Assembly: GCA_029006735.1 (NCBI GenBank)
Contig: JAQXGN010000035.1
Span: forward strand, 1 to 61,945
Direction: 5' to 3'
Source of the DNA: Caryophanales bacterium
Lineage (GTDB): Bacteria > Bacillota_I > Bacilli_A > RFN20 > CAG-449
Length of the DNA: 61,945 bases
Below, piece after piece: positions 29,384 through 36,809 of this stretch. The notes under the pieces were generated by a model. It searched no databases. It saw only the letters and a list, made by a program, of their open reading frames with translations, and was not told where the DNA came from. Position 1 is the first letter of the stretch; every line of letters starts with the position of its first letter. Made by a program: the position numbers and the translations under genes.

Positions 29384-29844
29384 TCAAGACCCTCCTTTAA
29401 AGAATTCATAATCTCATCATATTTTTCATAGTTAGAAGAAATAATAAATTCTCTACTATCGTCTTTTAAAATTCTAATTTTAATCTCTAGTGGTTCAAAA
29501 ATTTTCTCTTGAATAAATTTTCCCCATTCAATAATACAAACACCATCACCTTCAATAACTTCTTCTAAGCCAATATTTGAATTGATTCCTTCTTCAAGAC
29601 GATAAGCATCAATATGATATAAAGGCATATCCCCTTCAAAATAACATTTTAAGATATTAAAAGTAGGGCTAGAAACATGTTCAGTAATACCCAATTCCTT
29701 AGCAATCGATTTTGTTAATGTAGTTTTACCTGCACCTAAATCGCCATCTAAAGATATCACTGCACCAGGAAAAAGATTTTTTGCAATAAGTTTTGCTAAT
29801 TTTTCTGTATCTAATAATGAATTGCTTTGATATTTTATCTCCAT
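29380..29844 (-). CDS. tsaE: t6A complex ATPase TsaE
   Basis: P-loop ATPase needed for turnover of the TsaBD complex. Walker A LDGDLGAGKTTLTKSIA, then VSSPTFNIL, YHIDAYRLEE and IIEWGKFIQE. ATG 29844 (154 aa) is chosen for the GAGGGG site 6 nt before it; a start six codons earlier would hide that site. First gene of the operon; stop is TGA. Confidence 0.95.
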   Translation of the reverse strand: MEIKYQSNSLLDTEKLAKLIAKNLFPGAVISLDGDLGAGKTTLTKSIAKELGITEHVSSPTFNILKCYFEGDMPLYHIDAYRLEEGINSNIGLEEVIEGDGVCIIEWGKFIQEKIFEPLEIKIRILKDDSREFIISSNYEKYDEIMNSLKEGLE

Positions 29845-29866
29845 ATCTTTCCCCTCAAACATCTAA

Positions 29867-29875
29867 ATTATATCA
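29867..29875 (-). promoter_or_regulatory. Extended -10 promoter of the tsaE-queH operon
   Basis: TGATATAAT (TGnTATAAT) 22 nt before the tsaE start; the predicted transcript starts within about 20 nt of the ATG. No convincing -35. A 9-bp hairpin CATTATTTT/AAAATAATG lies further upstream at about 29915-29939. Confidence 0.6.
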
Positions 29876-29964
29876 TTAATACGCAAATTATAAATCACTC
29901 ACTTATGATAATTCCATTATTTTATAATAAAAAATAATGATTTTTTCTCTTTTATTTGCAAAAA

Positions 29965-29992
29965 GAAAAAATATCACCTATTTGATGATATT
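29965..29992 (-). terminator. Terminator overlapping the stop of the DUF402 gene
   Basis: Minus strand AATATCATC - 5-nt loop - GGTGATATT followed by TTTTCTTTTT. The left arm begins inside the last codons of the gene (stop at 29978-29980). Confidence 0.75.
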
Positions 29993-30535
29993 CTTTTCTT
30001 GATTTTCTTTAATAACTAAATACTTTGCATAATAATCTCTCATAAGAGCATCATCAAATGGAAATCCACCCCTTCGCATTAGTTCTTTTGCATATTCGTT
30101 TGCACCTTTAATGACATAATCTAATTCATCTGAGTATACATACTTTTTTCGGTGAAACTCGTACTCTTTTGAGTCTAATTGAATAATTGATTTATTAGGC
30201 AATAATTTTAAATCCAAATCATAATCAATATATTTTATACAGTTTTTATCAATCAAACTAGGTGATGCAATATTGCAGTAATACATTATTTCATCATCTT
30301 TAAACATTGCAATGAAATTAAACCAATCATTGAAGAAGAAAACAGAGACTGCAGGCTCTCTTGTATACCAATGCCTACCATCAGCTTCAACTACTTTGTT
30401 ACATGTAGATGCAATAACAATATAATCATCTGTCACATCTACAATCATTGCGCTATCCCAAGTGCGATGCAAAGAACCATCGTGCTTATAACTTTGGACA
30501 TGAAACCATTTACCAATGTAACTTGAATCTAACAC
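29978..30535 (-). CDS. DUF402 nucleoside tri/diphosphate phosphatase (Ntdp type)
   Basis: Very close in pattern to Staphylococcus Ntdp and Bacillus YgaC: VQSYKHDGSLHRTWDSA, DGRHWYTREPAVSVFFFND, WFNFIAMFKDDEIMYYCNIA, IKYIDYDLDLKLL. The family hydrolyses nucleoside tri- and diphosphates with metal ions through conserved Asp residues. I place the start at GTG 30535 (185 aa) because the GTGAGG just upstream is its ribosome binding site, although the frame continues to 30550. Monocistronic, with its own promoter and terminator. Confidence 0.85.
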   Translation of the reverse strand: MLDSSYIGKWFHVQSYKHDGSLHRTWDSAMIVDVTDDYIVIASTCNKVVEADGRHWYTREPAVSVFFFNDWFNFIAMFKDDEIMYYCNIASPSLIDKNCIKYIDYDLDLKLLPNKSIIQLDSKEYEFHRKKYVYSDELDYVIKGANEYAKELMRRGGFPFDDALMRDYYAKYLVIKENQEKNIIK

Positions 30536-30561
30536 GATAATATACCTCACTTACGTTTTAA

Positions 30562-30589
30562 ATTATATCATTGATAATTTATAAATCAA
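30562..30589 (-). promoter_or_regulatory. Promoter of the DUF402 phosphatase gene
   Basis: -10 TATAAT (30562-30567) with the TGn extension, 16-nt spacer, -35 TTGATT (30584-30589). Confidence 0.6.
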
Positions 30590-30627
30590 ATAAAAGAAGG
30601 AAAACTATTATGTAAATAATTTTCCTT
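30586..30627 (-). terminator. Terminator after the DUF3137-like gene
   Basis: Minus strand AAGGAAAA...TTTTCCTT imperfect stem (30597-30627) followed by CTTTTATTT. Located 25 nt past the gene's stop; its tail touches the -35 box of the next gene. Confidence 0.65.
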
Positions 30628-30651
30628 TCTAACTAACGATTTAATAAATAA

Positions 30652-31641
30652 TTAATTATCTTTAAAATAATGATTCTTTCTTACTGCTTCATTGAATTCA
30701 ATAATAAAGTTTAAATCTTTTTTATAATGGCTTAATGGTTCAACTTTAAATTCTTTATCAAATGGTATAACCATTAACTCATCTGAATATGATAAACCAA
30801 TAATAATTTGCTCTTTTTGAATAGTTATCAACACATCATTCAACATACTATCTGTAACTAAATTATTTAACACTTTTACTATTTCATTAGTAAATATGCG
30901 TGAATAATTATTATTTGAAGTATATACAACCCAACGATTTGATAATCCATCAACATTAACTTGGTTAACTTCTTCTAATTTATTAGGAGCAGAATCTCCA
31001 CATCCTTTTAAATAAAGAATTGTTCTACCAAAATCAGGATTTAGATATTGAAAATTAAAGACTTTTCCAACAAAAACAGCTTTTTGCTTTCTTATATCTT
31101 TTTCTTCTCCATCTTTAATAGAAACATCTGCAGCCTCAAAATATTTCCCAGACATTTTTCCTTTAATCATATCTCGAGACCCAACCGCACCAACTTTTGA
31201 AAGGAAATCCATCTTTTCAACAATTAATGGGTTAACTTTTTCTTTAAATCCTAATTTAACATCAGTTATCTTTTCATTATTGAAAATAAAAGAATCTGTA
31301 TAGTTACTATAAATATCAAGATATGTTCTAACTGCATCATTAAGTTTTTTTCGAGAAAGTTTAGTAAAGATAAAAACTCCTACAAAGCAAACAATAATAG
31401 CAATTAACAAATATAATACATATTGAGAGTATAAAAATGTAACTACAGAGCCTCCAATAATCAACAAAATAAAGATAGCTGCGACAATTCGATTTACATT
31501 CATTGTTTTTTTATGTACTTGTTCAAAAGCCGTTCTAGCTTCATTAATACTTTTTTCTACTTCTTCTATTGAATCAACTAAAATAGGATCTACATAATTA
31601 GAATCAACTTTCATCTCTTTTTGATTAATTTGTTCATTCAT
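30652..31641 (-). CDS. DUF3137-like membrane protein
   Basis: 329 residues: a cytoplasmic acidic N-terminus (about 50 aa), two adjacent membrane helices (about 50-70 and 75-92), then a soluble domain with FVGKVFNFQYLNPDFGRTIL and NRWVVYTSNNNYSRIF, the layout of DUF3137 proteins. No enzymatic motif. Start at ATG 31641, AGGTGA 6 nt upstream. Function unknown; similar proteins occur widely in gut Bacillota. Family assignment is by overall pattern only. Confidence 0.6.
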   Translation of the reverse strand: MNEQINQKEMKVDSNYVDPILVDSIEEVEKSINEARTAFEQVHKKTMNVNRIVAAIFILLIIGGSVVTFLYSQYVLYLLIAIIVCFVGVFIFTKLSRKKLNDAVRTYLDIYSNYTDSFIFNNEKITDVKLGFKEKVNPLIVEKMDFLSKVGAVGSRDMIKGKMSGKYFEAADVSIKDGEEKDIRKQKAVFVGKVFNFQYLNPDFGRTILYLKGCGDSAPNKLEEVNQVNVDGLSNRWVVYTSNNNYSRIFTNEIVKVLNNLVTDSMLNDVLITIQKEQIIIGLSYSDELMVIPFDKEFKVEPLSHYKKDLNFIIEFNEAVRKNHYFKDN

Positions 31642-31658
31642 CAAAAATCACCTCGCAT

Positions 31659-31678
31659 TTCTTATTATACATAATTTT
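31659..31678 (-). promoter_or_regulatory. Promoter (-10 region) of the DUF3137-like gene
   Basis: TATAAT inside AAAATTATGTATAATAAGAA, identical over 20 nt to the promoter element at 8165-8184. Located 18 nt upstream of the start codon, so the leader is very short. Confidence 0.6.
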
Positions 31679-31709
31679 TTAATAAAAAGAAAAAAGTATC
31701 GTCTTTTAA

Positions 31710-31737
31710 TTGCATTTTGTGAAAAAAAGGTGATAAT
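31710..31737 (+). promoter_or_regulatory. Candidate promoter of the TPP riboswitch-thiT unit
   Basis: -35 TTGCAT (31710-31715), 16-nt spacer, -10 GATAAT (31732-31737). Transcription would start at the first base of the riboswitch. Confidence 0.5.
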
Positions 31738-31740
31738 TAT

Positions 31741-31827
31741 AGATGGGAGCTCAAGAAATGGGCTGAGAGGATTTTTGATACTAAAGTCGACCAAAACTTG
31801 ATCTAGGTAATGCTAGCGGAAGGATTT
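31741..31827 (+). promoter_or_regulatory. TPP (thiamine pyrophosphate) riboswitch aptamer
   Basis: The conserved THI-box elements are present in order: GGGCTGAGAGGA (31760-31771) for the pyrimidine-sensor arm, and CTTGATCTAGGTAATGCTAG followed by CGGAAGGA (31797-31825) for the pyrophosphate arm. P2 pairs GAGCTC with GGGCT. It precedes thiT, so thiamine uptake is repressed when TPP is plentiful. Confidence 0.93.
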
Positions 31828-31880
31828 TTTTATTTTGTATTTTATCCTTTTTGAGCATTACAATCAGAAAGGATTTTTTT
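31820..31880 (+). promoter_or_regulatory. Expression platform of the TPP riboswitch (ribosome-site sequestration)
   Basis: The aptamer's last bases AAGGATTTTTTTAT (31820-31833) are repeated exactly at the thiT ribosome binding site (31869-31882). The sequence ATCCTTT at 31844-31850 between them can pair with either copy: with the ribosome site AAAGGAT (31868-31874) to block translation, or with AAGGAT of the aptamer to release it. This suggests translational control rather than termination. Confidence 0.65.
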
Positions 31881-32441
31881 ATGAACAAGAAAAAAATATT
31901 ATTTTCAGTTCGCGATATCTGTGAAATCGCAATGTTAACTGGACTAGCAATCTTACTTGGAACATTCGCTGAAATTAAAATTGGTGAAAATGGTGGTTCA
32001 ATTGGTTTTGCTATGATTCCATTATTATTTATTTGTTTCCGTCATGGTTTACTTAAAGGATTTATCGCTACCGGTATCGTTTATGGTATCTCAACTTGTG
32101 CGATTGATGGTTATGGATTTCACTGTTATCCTTTAGATTATTTACTTGCTTATGGATCATTATGCATTGTTTCATTATTCTATAAATTAGTATTTAAATC
32201 AGAATCAAAATGGAAACCTTATTTTTATATTTGTTTATCCATCTTAATTGCTTGTGTTCTTAGACTCGCATTCCATGTTATTTCCGGTATGGTATTATGG
32301 GAAACACCATTTTTAGGTTCATTAATTTATAATATTGCATATGTTGGACCATCTTGTTTACTCTGTATGATTTTATTCTGTGCTTTATATGTTCCATTTA
32401 AAATGCTTGACAATAAATATCCAGTACAACATAGAATTTAA
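31881..32441 (+). CDS. thiT: Thiamine ECF transporter S component ThiT
   Basis: Substrate-binding membrane subunit that works with EcfA1-A2-T. 186 aa, about six hydrophobic segments; family blocks RDICEIAMLTGLAILLGTF, GGSIGFAMIPLLFICFRHG, YGFHCYPLDYLLAYGSL and FHVISGMVLW. Directly behind a TPP riboswitch, which fixes thiamine as ligand. ATG 31881 has AAAGGA upstream; no EcfT or ATPase gene is adjacent, so it uses the shared module at 4719-7404. Confidence 0.92.
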   Translation: MNKKKILFSVRDICEIAMLTGLAILLGTFAEIKIGENGGSIGFAMIPLLFICFRHGLLKGFIATGIVYGISTCAIDGYGFHCYPLDYLLAYGSLCIVSLFYKLVFKSESKWKPYFYICLSILIACVLRLAFHVISGMVLWETPFLGSLIYNIAYVGPSCLLCMILFCALYVPFKMLDNKYPVQHRI

Positions 32442-32444
32442 AAA

Positions 32445-33044
32445 TTAATATACAATTATTAAGCAGCCATCTTTAACTTCGATGGTTGCTTTTTTGTTGA
32501 TAAATTCATTAGAAACTCCTAAAGGAAATTTATCATTCAAATCATAATCAATTAATTCATATTTTAAGTTTTTTAGAGTTACTCCTTTGGCTTCTTTATA
32601 AGCAAAAATAGAAATATACCCTTCTTCTTGAAATAGATTTTTTTCTCCATTACGCAAGAATTCAATGGTTTGATTTTTACTAAACACAGTTATTTTAATC
32701 CCTTTTTCTACGTAAAATAACACATCTTGCATGAGTGCAATAGAATGATCAATTCTACCTCCAATACAACCATAGATTAAAAATTCTTTATATCCTAATT
32801 TAATACCCTCTTCAATAGCAGCGTGCGTATCTGTAATATCTTTTATCGGATTTAATCTAATATATTTATTCTCTTTTGGAAGCATATTAAGTGAATCAAA
32901 ATCACCGATAGCCAAATCTATTCGATATCCATTTTCACTTAAAAATAAACATCCTCCATCAGAACCAATAATATAATCATTTTCGTCATATGAGAATAAT
33001 CTTTGACTATCTAAACTTGCTCCAACAATAATGCATCTACCCAT
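32445..33044 (-). CDS. thiN: Thiamine diphosphokinase
   Basis: Makes TPP from thiamine and ATP, completing the salvage route fed by ThiT. Motifs: GSDGGCLFLSENGYRIDLAI, GDFDSLNML, DITDTHAAIEEG and YGCIGGRIDHSIALM. 199 aa. Convergent with thiT with only 3 nt between the stops; its 3' coding end also forms the thiT terminator. Confidence 0.92.
   Translation of the reverse strand: MGRCIIVGASLDSQRLFSYDENDYIIGSDGGCLFLSENGYRIDLAIGDFDSLNMLPKENKYIRLNPIKDITDTHAAIEEGIKLGYKEFLIYGCIGGRIDHSIALMQDVLFYVEKGIKITVFSKNQTIEFLRNGEKNLFQEEGYISIFAYKEAKGVTLKNLKYELIDYDLNDKFPLGVSNEFINKKATIEVKDGCLIIVY
32462..32495 (+). terminator. thiT terminator lying inside the thiN coding region
   Basis: Plus strand AGCAGCCATC - 9-nt loop - GATGGTTGCT (10 bp with one G-U) followed by six T. 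The hairpin overlaps the codons for the last residues of thiN on the other strand. Confidence 0.85.
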
Positions 33045-33061
33045 AAAAATTCACCATAATA

Positions 33062-33070
33062 ATTATAACA
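33062..33070 (-). promoter_or_regulatory. Extended -10 promoter of thiN
   Basis: TGTTATAAT (TGnTATAAT), 18 nt before the thiN start, in the 84-nt divergent gap shared with the gerQ-like gene. A perfect 12-nt palindrome ACAAATATTTGT lies at 33068-33079. Confidence 0.55.
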
Positions 33071-33128
33071 AATATTTGTGCTTAAATCATTTATTAATTC
33101 ATATAGTTAAATAGTAAAGGAGAACAAT

Positions 33129-33515
33129 ATGAATCCAATTCAACCACCGCCAAATTATTATGGCGCACCTTATCCTAGTCCAAAAGACATGGGACCACAA
33201 TATCCAAATATGGGTCCTAACTCACCTTATCCTAGCCAAGATAATAATTTTCCTAGAGAAGATAAAAATGGCGATACAACAATGACAAGTGATGAGAATT
33301 CACAAAACTATTTTACTTACTTTTTAAAAGATAAAATTGGAAAAAATGTAAAAGTATATTGCTCATTCACCGATGCTGCAGATTGGCACGATAAAATATT
33401 TGAAGGAACAATTATCTCTTCTGGTGATGATTACATTATTCTAGACGAGAAAAATGTAAATAGAATTGTCCTAATATTAGCCGTCTATATTCATTTTATT
33501 GAGATCGACAAATAA
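33129..33515 (+). CDS. gerQ: GerQ-like spore coat family protein
   Basis: 128 aa in two parts. Residues 1-50 are Pro/Tyr/Asn/Gly-rich (NYYGAPYPSPKDMGPQYP), residues 58-128 match the GerQ core: GKNVKVYCSFTDAADWHDKI, FEGTIISSGDDYIILDEK, and ending VLILAVYIHFIEID. In Bacillus GerQ is a coat protein needed for the cortex lytic enzyme CwlJ and is crosslinked by transglutaminase. AAAGGAGAA ribosome site. Whether this organism sporulates cannot be told from the window. Confidence 0.7.
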   Translation: MNPIQPPPNYYGAPYPSPKDMGPQYPNMGPNSPYPSQDNNFPREDKNGDTTMTSDENSQNYFTYFLKDKIGKNVKVYCSFTDAADWHDKIFEGTIISSGDDYIILDEKNVNRIVLILAVYIHFIEIDK

Positions 33516-33575
33516 GAAAAACGTTCATCTAATTATAGTAAATTAATACTATAGTTTCATGAACGTTTTATTTAT
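33515..33575. terminator. Bidirectional terminator between gerQ-like and the repeat-tailed membrane protein
   Basis: AAAACGTTCAT (33518-33528) pairs with ATGAACGTTTT (33559-33569), with a second stem ATTATAGTA/TACTATAGT nested inside. T-rich tails follow on both strands, suiting two convergent genes. Confidence 0.8.
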
Positions 33576-33576
33576 T

Positions 33577-33918
33577 TTATTTATTAGATTTCATTTCTTT
33601 AAAAGACGGTACTTTTTTTGCCCCATAACCTGATTTTTTCTTATTTCGATATGCTGCAAATGGATCAGTCTTTTCTTCTTTTGGAGTGTTTGGAGTTTCT
33701 TCCACTACTTGATTTTTATTTAATTCTTTAAAAGATGGTACTTTTTTTGCTCCATATCCTTTATTTTTCTTATTACGATATTGAGCAAATGGATCATTCT
33801 TTTTAATAGGTTCATTTGTTTTTTCTTCAACGTCAAGTTTTCCTTGCTCTTTAAAGGAAGGAACTTTTGTTGCAGAATGTTTACCATGATTCATTCCTCG
33901 ATATGCAGCAAAAGGATC
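33577..33918 (-). repeat. Triplicated C-terminal peptide repeat (41-43 residues per unit)
   Basis: Units start at residues 478, 519 and 562 of the protein: DPFAAYRGMNHGKHSATKVP, DPFAQYRNKKNKGYGAKKVP and DPFAAYRNKKKSGYGAKKVP, each continuing SFKE. Linkers between units are acidic and variable. The DNA of the last two units is also similar, suggesting a recent duplication. Confidence 0.9.
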
Positions 33919-35349
33919 GTTCTTTTTAGGTTCTTCTTTACCAATATCGATTTGTGGTGCAATATCTTCTAATAAGATTTCTTCAACAACTTGTTGTTCT
34001 TCCACTTTTTCTTCTTTTATTTCTTCCTGTAAAGAATTATTCTCTTTATCATTTAAGACTTCTTCATTGTTAATATCTTTTTCTTCATTTTCTTCTACTT
34101 GTGTATTCTTTAAAATATAGTCTTCCACATCTTGAGATACGCCTGAGGAATCTTCACTAACATTTTCATCCGCTTCATATTTTTCGAAGAATAATTCATC
34201 TTCAATAGAAGGATTAACATCAGTTACATCATCTTCTTCCACAACTTCAATAACTGGTTCTTCTTCTAAAATAATATCGACATCTTCATCAGAAATATAA
34301 CGTACTTCTCTTTCTGTAATTGGTTTTGTGACTTCTTCGTTATCTTTAGTAATACCTAAATCAGTAACGCCATAACCAATTTCTTCTAAATAAGCCTTCT
34401 TTTGTCGATCAAATAATCCTTTTTTATCGTTTTCTTTATATGCGTCAATATTAGAGATTGATGTTGCTGGTGTATTTTGCTCTTCTTCGACAATAGAAAT
34501 AAAATCGTCCGCTTTTACAGAAGTTTCATCTTTATATTTTTTGTGTAATCGGTATTCAATTTTTTCCATTTTCTCAATATAACGGCGTTTAGCTAATTTA
34601 CTGCGACGTCTTGCTAATGGCTTCTTAAAGATAAGACCAATTAAGAAGAAAACTAATAACCATAAACCAAGAATGATAATTGAGCCAACAAATAATAAGA
34701 CATATTCAACCCAAGGTACATTATTTAAAAATGATGTAACTAATTTAATATACATACCCATTCTATATGTAAAGAAATCATGAATTGATGCAGGGGTTGC
34801 AATTGAAGATAAAAATGGCTCGATATATTTATTTGATATATCTAATGTTCCATTAAGTTTGGACCCATTAACTTCGCATATTACTTTATCAAAACGAATA
34901 ATAATGAATAATGCGATTAATAAAACTGGGAATATAAAAGAAATTACAGTGCCTTTAGGAAATCTACGAATAAAATTCTTCTCATCTAATTTTTCTTTTT
35001 CTAAGTTAGTTAATTGATACTTAGGTACAATTTCTCTTCTTTTTCTCTCATTCTTTTTTCTAAATACTATCGTTAATGGCCCAAAAATAGCATAATAAAT
35101 AACAATACAAATCACATTAACAATCAATAATCCAATAATTTTTACAATAACCGGATATGCTAAATAATTATTAATAGTTAATAACACACTTACTCTCCAT
35201 CCTAAGGAAAGAAGTTTTCTTCCTGCCCAAGCCATTTGAGAGATAACGATAATACTATTAATACTATCTAGATATAGTGAAAGAATTGCAAAGAAAAGAA
35301 CAACACTTTCAAACAATAAAATAAGCCCTAAAAACAATTTTTTCTTCAT
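33577..35349 (-). CDS. Large membrane protein with acidic linker and three C-terminal repeats, function unknown
   Basis: 590 residues from ATG 35349. Four hydrophobic helices (about 5-28, 68-98, 135-158 and 210-238) are followed by a basic stretch (ARRRSKLAKRRYIEKMEKIE), then about 220 residues very rich in Glu and Asp with no recognisable fold, then three copies of DPFAxYR...G..A.KVPSFKE. Start choice: the predicted transcript begins near 35361, which excludes the earlier ATG at 35364, and GGAG lies 9 nt before 35349. No known family recognised. The tail looks like a binding platform in the cytoplasm (positive-inside rule), but that is inference. Confidence 0.75.
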   Translation of the reverse strand: MKKKLFLGLILLFESVVLFFAILSLYLDSINSIIVISQMAWAGRKLLSLGWRVSVLLTINNYLAYPVIVKIIGLLIVNVICIVIYYAIFGPLTIVFRKKNERKRREIVPKYQLTNLEKEKLDEKNFIRRFPKGTVISFIFPVLLIALFIIIRFDKVICEVNGSKLNGTLDISNKYIEPFLSSIATPASIHDFFTYRMGMYIKLVTSFLNNVPWVEYVLLFVGSIIILGLWLLVFFLIGLIFKKPLARRRSKLAKRRYIEKMEKIEYRLHKKYKDETSVKADDFISIVEEEQNTPATSISNIDAYKENDKKGLFDRQKKAYLEEIGYGVTDLGITKDNEEVTKPITEREVRYISDEDVDIILEEEPVIEVVEEDDVTDVNPSIEDELFFEKYEADENVSEDSSGVSQDVEDYILKNTQVEENEEKDINNEEVLNDKENNSLQEEIKEEKVEEQQVVEEILLEDIAPQIDIGKEEPKKNDPFAAYRGMNHGKHSATKVPSFKEQGKLDVEEKTNEPIKKNDPFAQYRNKKNKGYGAKKVPSFKELNKNQVVEETPNTPKEEKTDPFAAYRNKKKSGYGAKKVPSFKEMKSNK

Positions 35350-35368
35350 AATTTTATTCTCCATAGAA

Positions 35369-35397
35369 ATTATATTAAAATCACCCTATTTTTTCAA
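35369..35397 (-). promoter_or_regulatory. Strong promoter of the repeat-tailed membrane protein gene
   Basis: -35 TTGAAA (35392-35397), 17-nt spacer, -10 TATAAT (35369-35374): close to the sigma-A consensus. Leader only about 10 nt. Confidence 0.8.
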
Positions 35398-35452
35398 TAT
35401 CGCTATTAAGATGAATAATACTTCAATTTTATTATGTACCAATTTAATAATA

Positions 35453-36757
35453 TTATAATGCTTTTCTTAAATACATTTCTTCAATCTCATATTTTCCATT
35501 TATATATCGGCCATAATCTTTGTAATTTGATTCAGGATCTGATAAATATATCGTTCTTTCTTCATCTTTTTTTATTACTGCAGCATATTCTTGATCAATT
35601 AGTTTTTCTTGATACAAAGATAAATCTCCCTTCAAAGTTAAATAGAGGTTCATATAAGTCAAATCAACTAATTTTTTCTTAGATACAATACTTGAAATAG
35701 TAAATGTTTCATTATTATATCCTTCCTTATAATCATAATACAAAGAACGATTTATTACCTGATTGTCATGTATAAATGAATAAAAATTTGTATTATTATT
35801 TACACCAAATGTTCTAATTTGAGATACGTTGCATGCTCCACTAGAAGACACTATACCAACAGGAAAAACTTTATTGGTTTTATCATAGATAATGATATTA
35901 TTTTCATCAACAAATGAATCACTCATAAAGATAATTTCTCCTGTTTCTGCATAAAAATACCCTTTTGTTAGATTTGCATTAATAAAATCTTGATATACTT
36001 CTTGTAAATAATAACTATTGAATAAAGAGTTTAAATCTAGGTAATTTGCTTCTAAGGATAAATCATCAACTAAAGAAACTACTTCTTGATCAACATTTAA
36101 TGTTGCATAATATTTGTCATCTTCTTTATCTAATTTTAATTTCAAATTATTTTCTTTTTTACAAGCTTGTTTAATTAACTCTAAATCCGCTTTATTTTTA
36201 TTGTCTAATAAAGGATCAATATTCTTATTTAAACTATAATTTAATGTAAAATTTGTTTTCCAAAAACTATTTATTAACCCAGAATATAAAGAATAAGTTT
36301 CATTTAAATTCGTTTTATCTAAAGCATCAGATAAGATATTATATAATCTTTCTTCGATTTCAATTTTTTCATTAATATGATTGTTTATATAGGAAATCCC
36401 TTTTGTTTTATAATTATAATCCGGTGTTGAATCAATAAGTGAATAAACCTTTTTTGCTTTTTGAATAAATAAATCCCTTACTAGTTTATTAGTATTTTTG
36501 ACTTGTGCTTTATCCCCATCAACATAATACATTAATCGAATATCATTATTATATCCAATATAATCATTATCATTATATAATGATAAATCAAAATTTACCC
36601 AACCAGAATTCTCTAATCCTTTAGTTGAGCAAGAATAAACGCCAAAGCCAATCGCACCAATTGCAATTATAAAAGAAACGACAAAAATAACTATACGTAA
36701 AGGTATATGTTTATCACTAATATTTAGTTTAATGTCTTCGTTTTTTTTCTTTTTCAT
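35453..36757 (-). CDS. Membrane-anchored degenerate ApbE-like protein
   Basis: 434 residues: basic start, one membrane helix (about 20-42), then an outer domain. Its order of segments resembles ApbE (FAD:protein FMN transferase): YINNHINEKIEIEERLYNIL followed by YSLYSGLINSFW (where ApbE has FDxTxGPLxxLW), YLDLNSLFNSYYLQEVYQDF (where ApbE has DLGGIAKGYAVD), and FYSFIHDNQV. The usual Mg/FAD residues are missing, so it is probably not an active flavin transferase. No clear lipobox or ribosome binding site. Assignment is by eye and tentative. Confidence 0.5.
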   Translation of the reverse strand: MKKKKNEDIKLNISDKHIPLRIVIFVVSFIIAIGAIGFGVYSCSTKGLENSGWVNFDLSLYNDNDYIGYNNDIRLMYYVDGDKAQVKNTNKLVRDLFIQKAKKVYSLIDSTPDYNYKTKGISYINNHINEKIEIEERLYNILSDALDKTNLNETYSLYSGLINSFWKTNFTLNYSLNKNIDPLLDNKNKADLELIKQACKKENNLKLKLDKEDDKYYATLNVDQEVVSLVDDLSLEANYLDLNSLFNSYYLQEVYQDFINANLTKGYFYAETGEIIFMSDSFVDENNIIIYDKTNKVFPVGIVSSSGACNVSQIRTFGVNNNTNFYSFIHDNQVINRSLYYDYKEGYNNETFTISSIVSKKKLVDLTYMNLYLTLKGDLSLYQEKLIDQEYAAVIKKDEERTIYLSDPESNYKDYGRYINGKYEIEEMYLRKAL

Positions 36758-36764
36758 ACTTTAA

Positions 36765-36796
36765 TAAAATTAAAGCGTACGAATAAAAGTACGCTT
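36765..36796 (-). terminator. Probable terminator after oppF
   Basis: Minus strand AAGCGTAC - 8-nt loop - GTACGCTT followed by TAATTTTATT, ending 8 nt before the next start codon. The U-tract is weak, so some read-through into the ApbE-like gene is likely; no other promoter for that gene is seen. Confidence 0.6.
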
Positions 36797-36809
36797 AGTA
36801 AAACTTATT

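Noticed and set aside
29910-29945. CATTATTTT/AAAATAATG hairpin followed by T-run as a plus-strand terminator
   Set aside because: No plus-strand gene ends nearby; it lies between two minus-strand units and may only be AT-rich coincidence.
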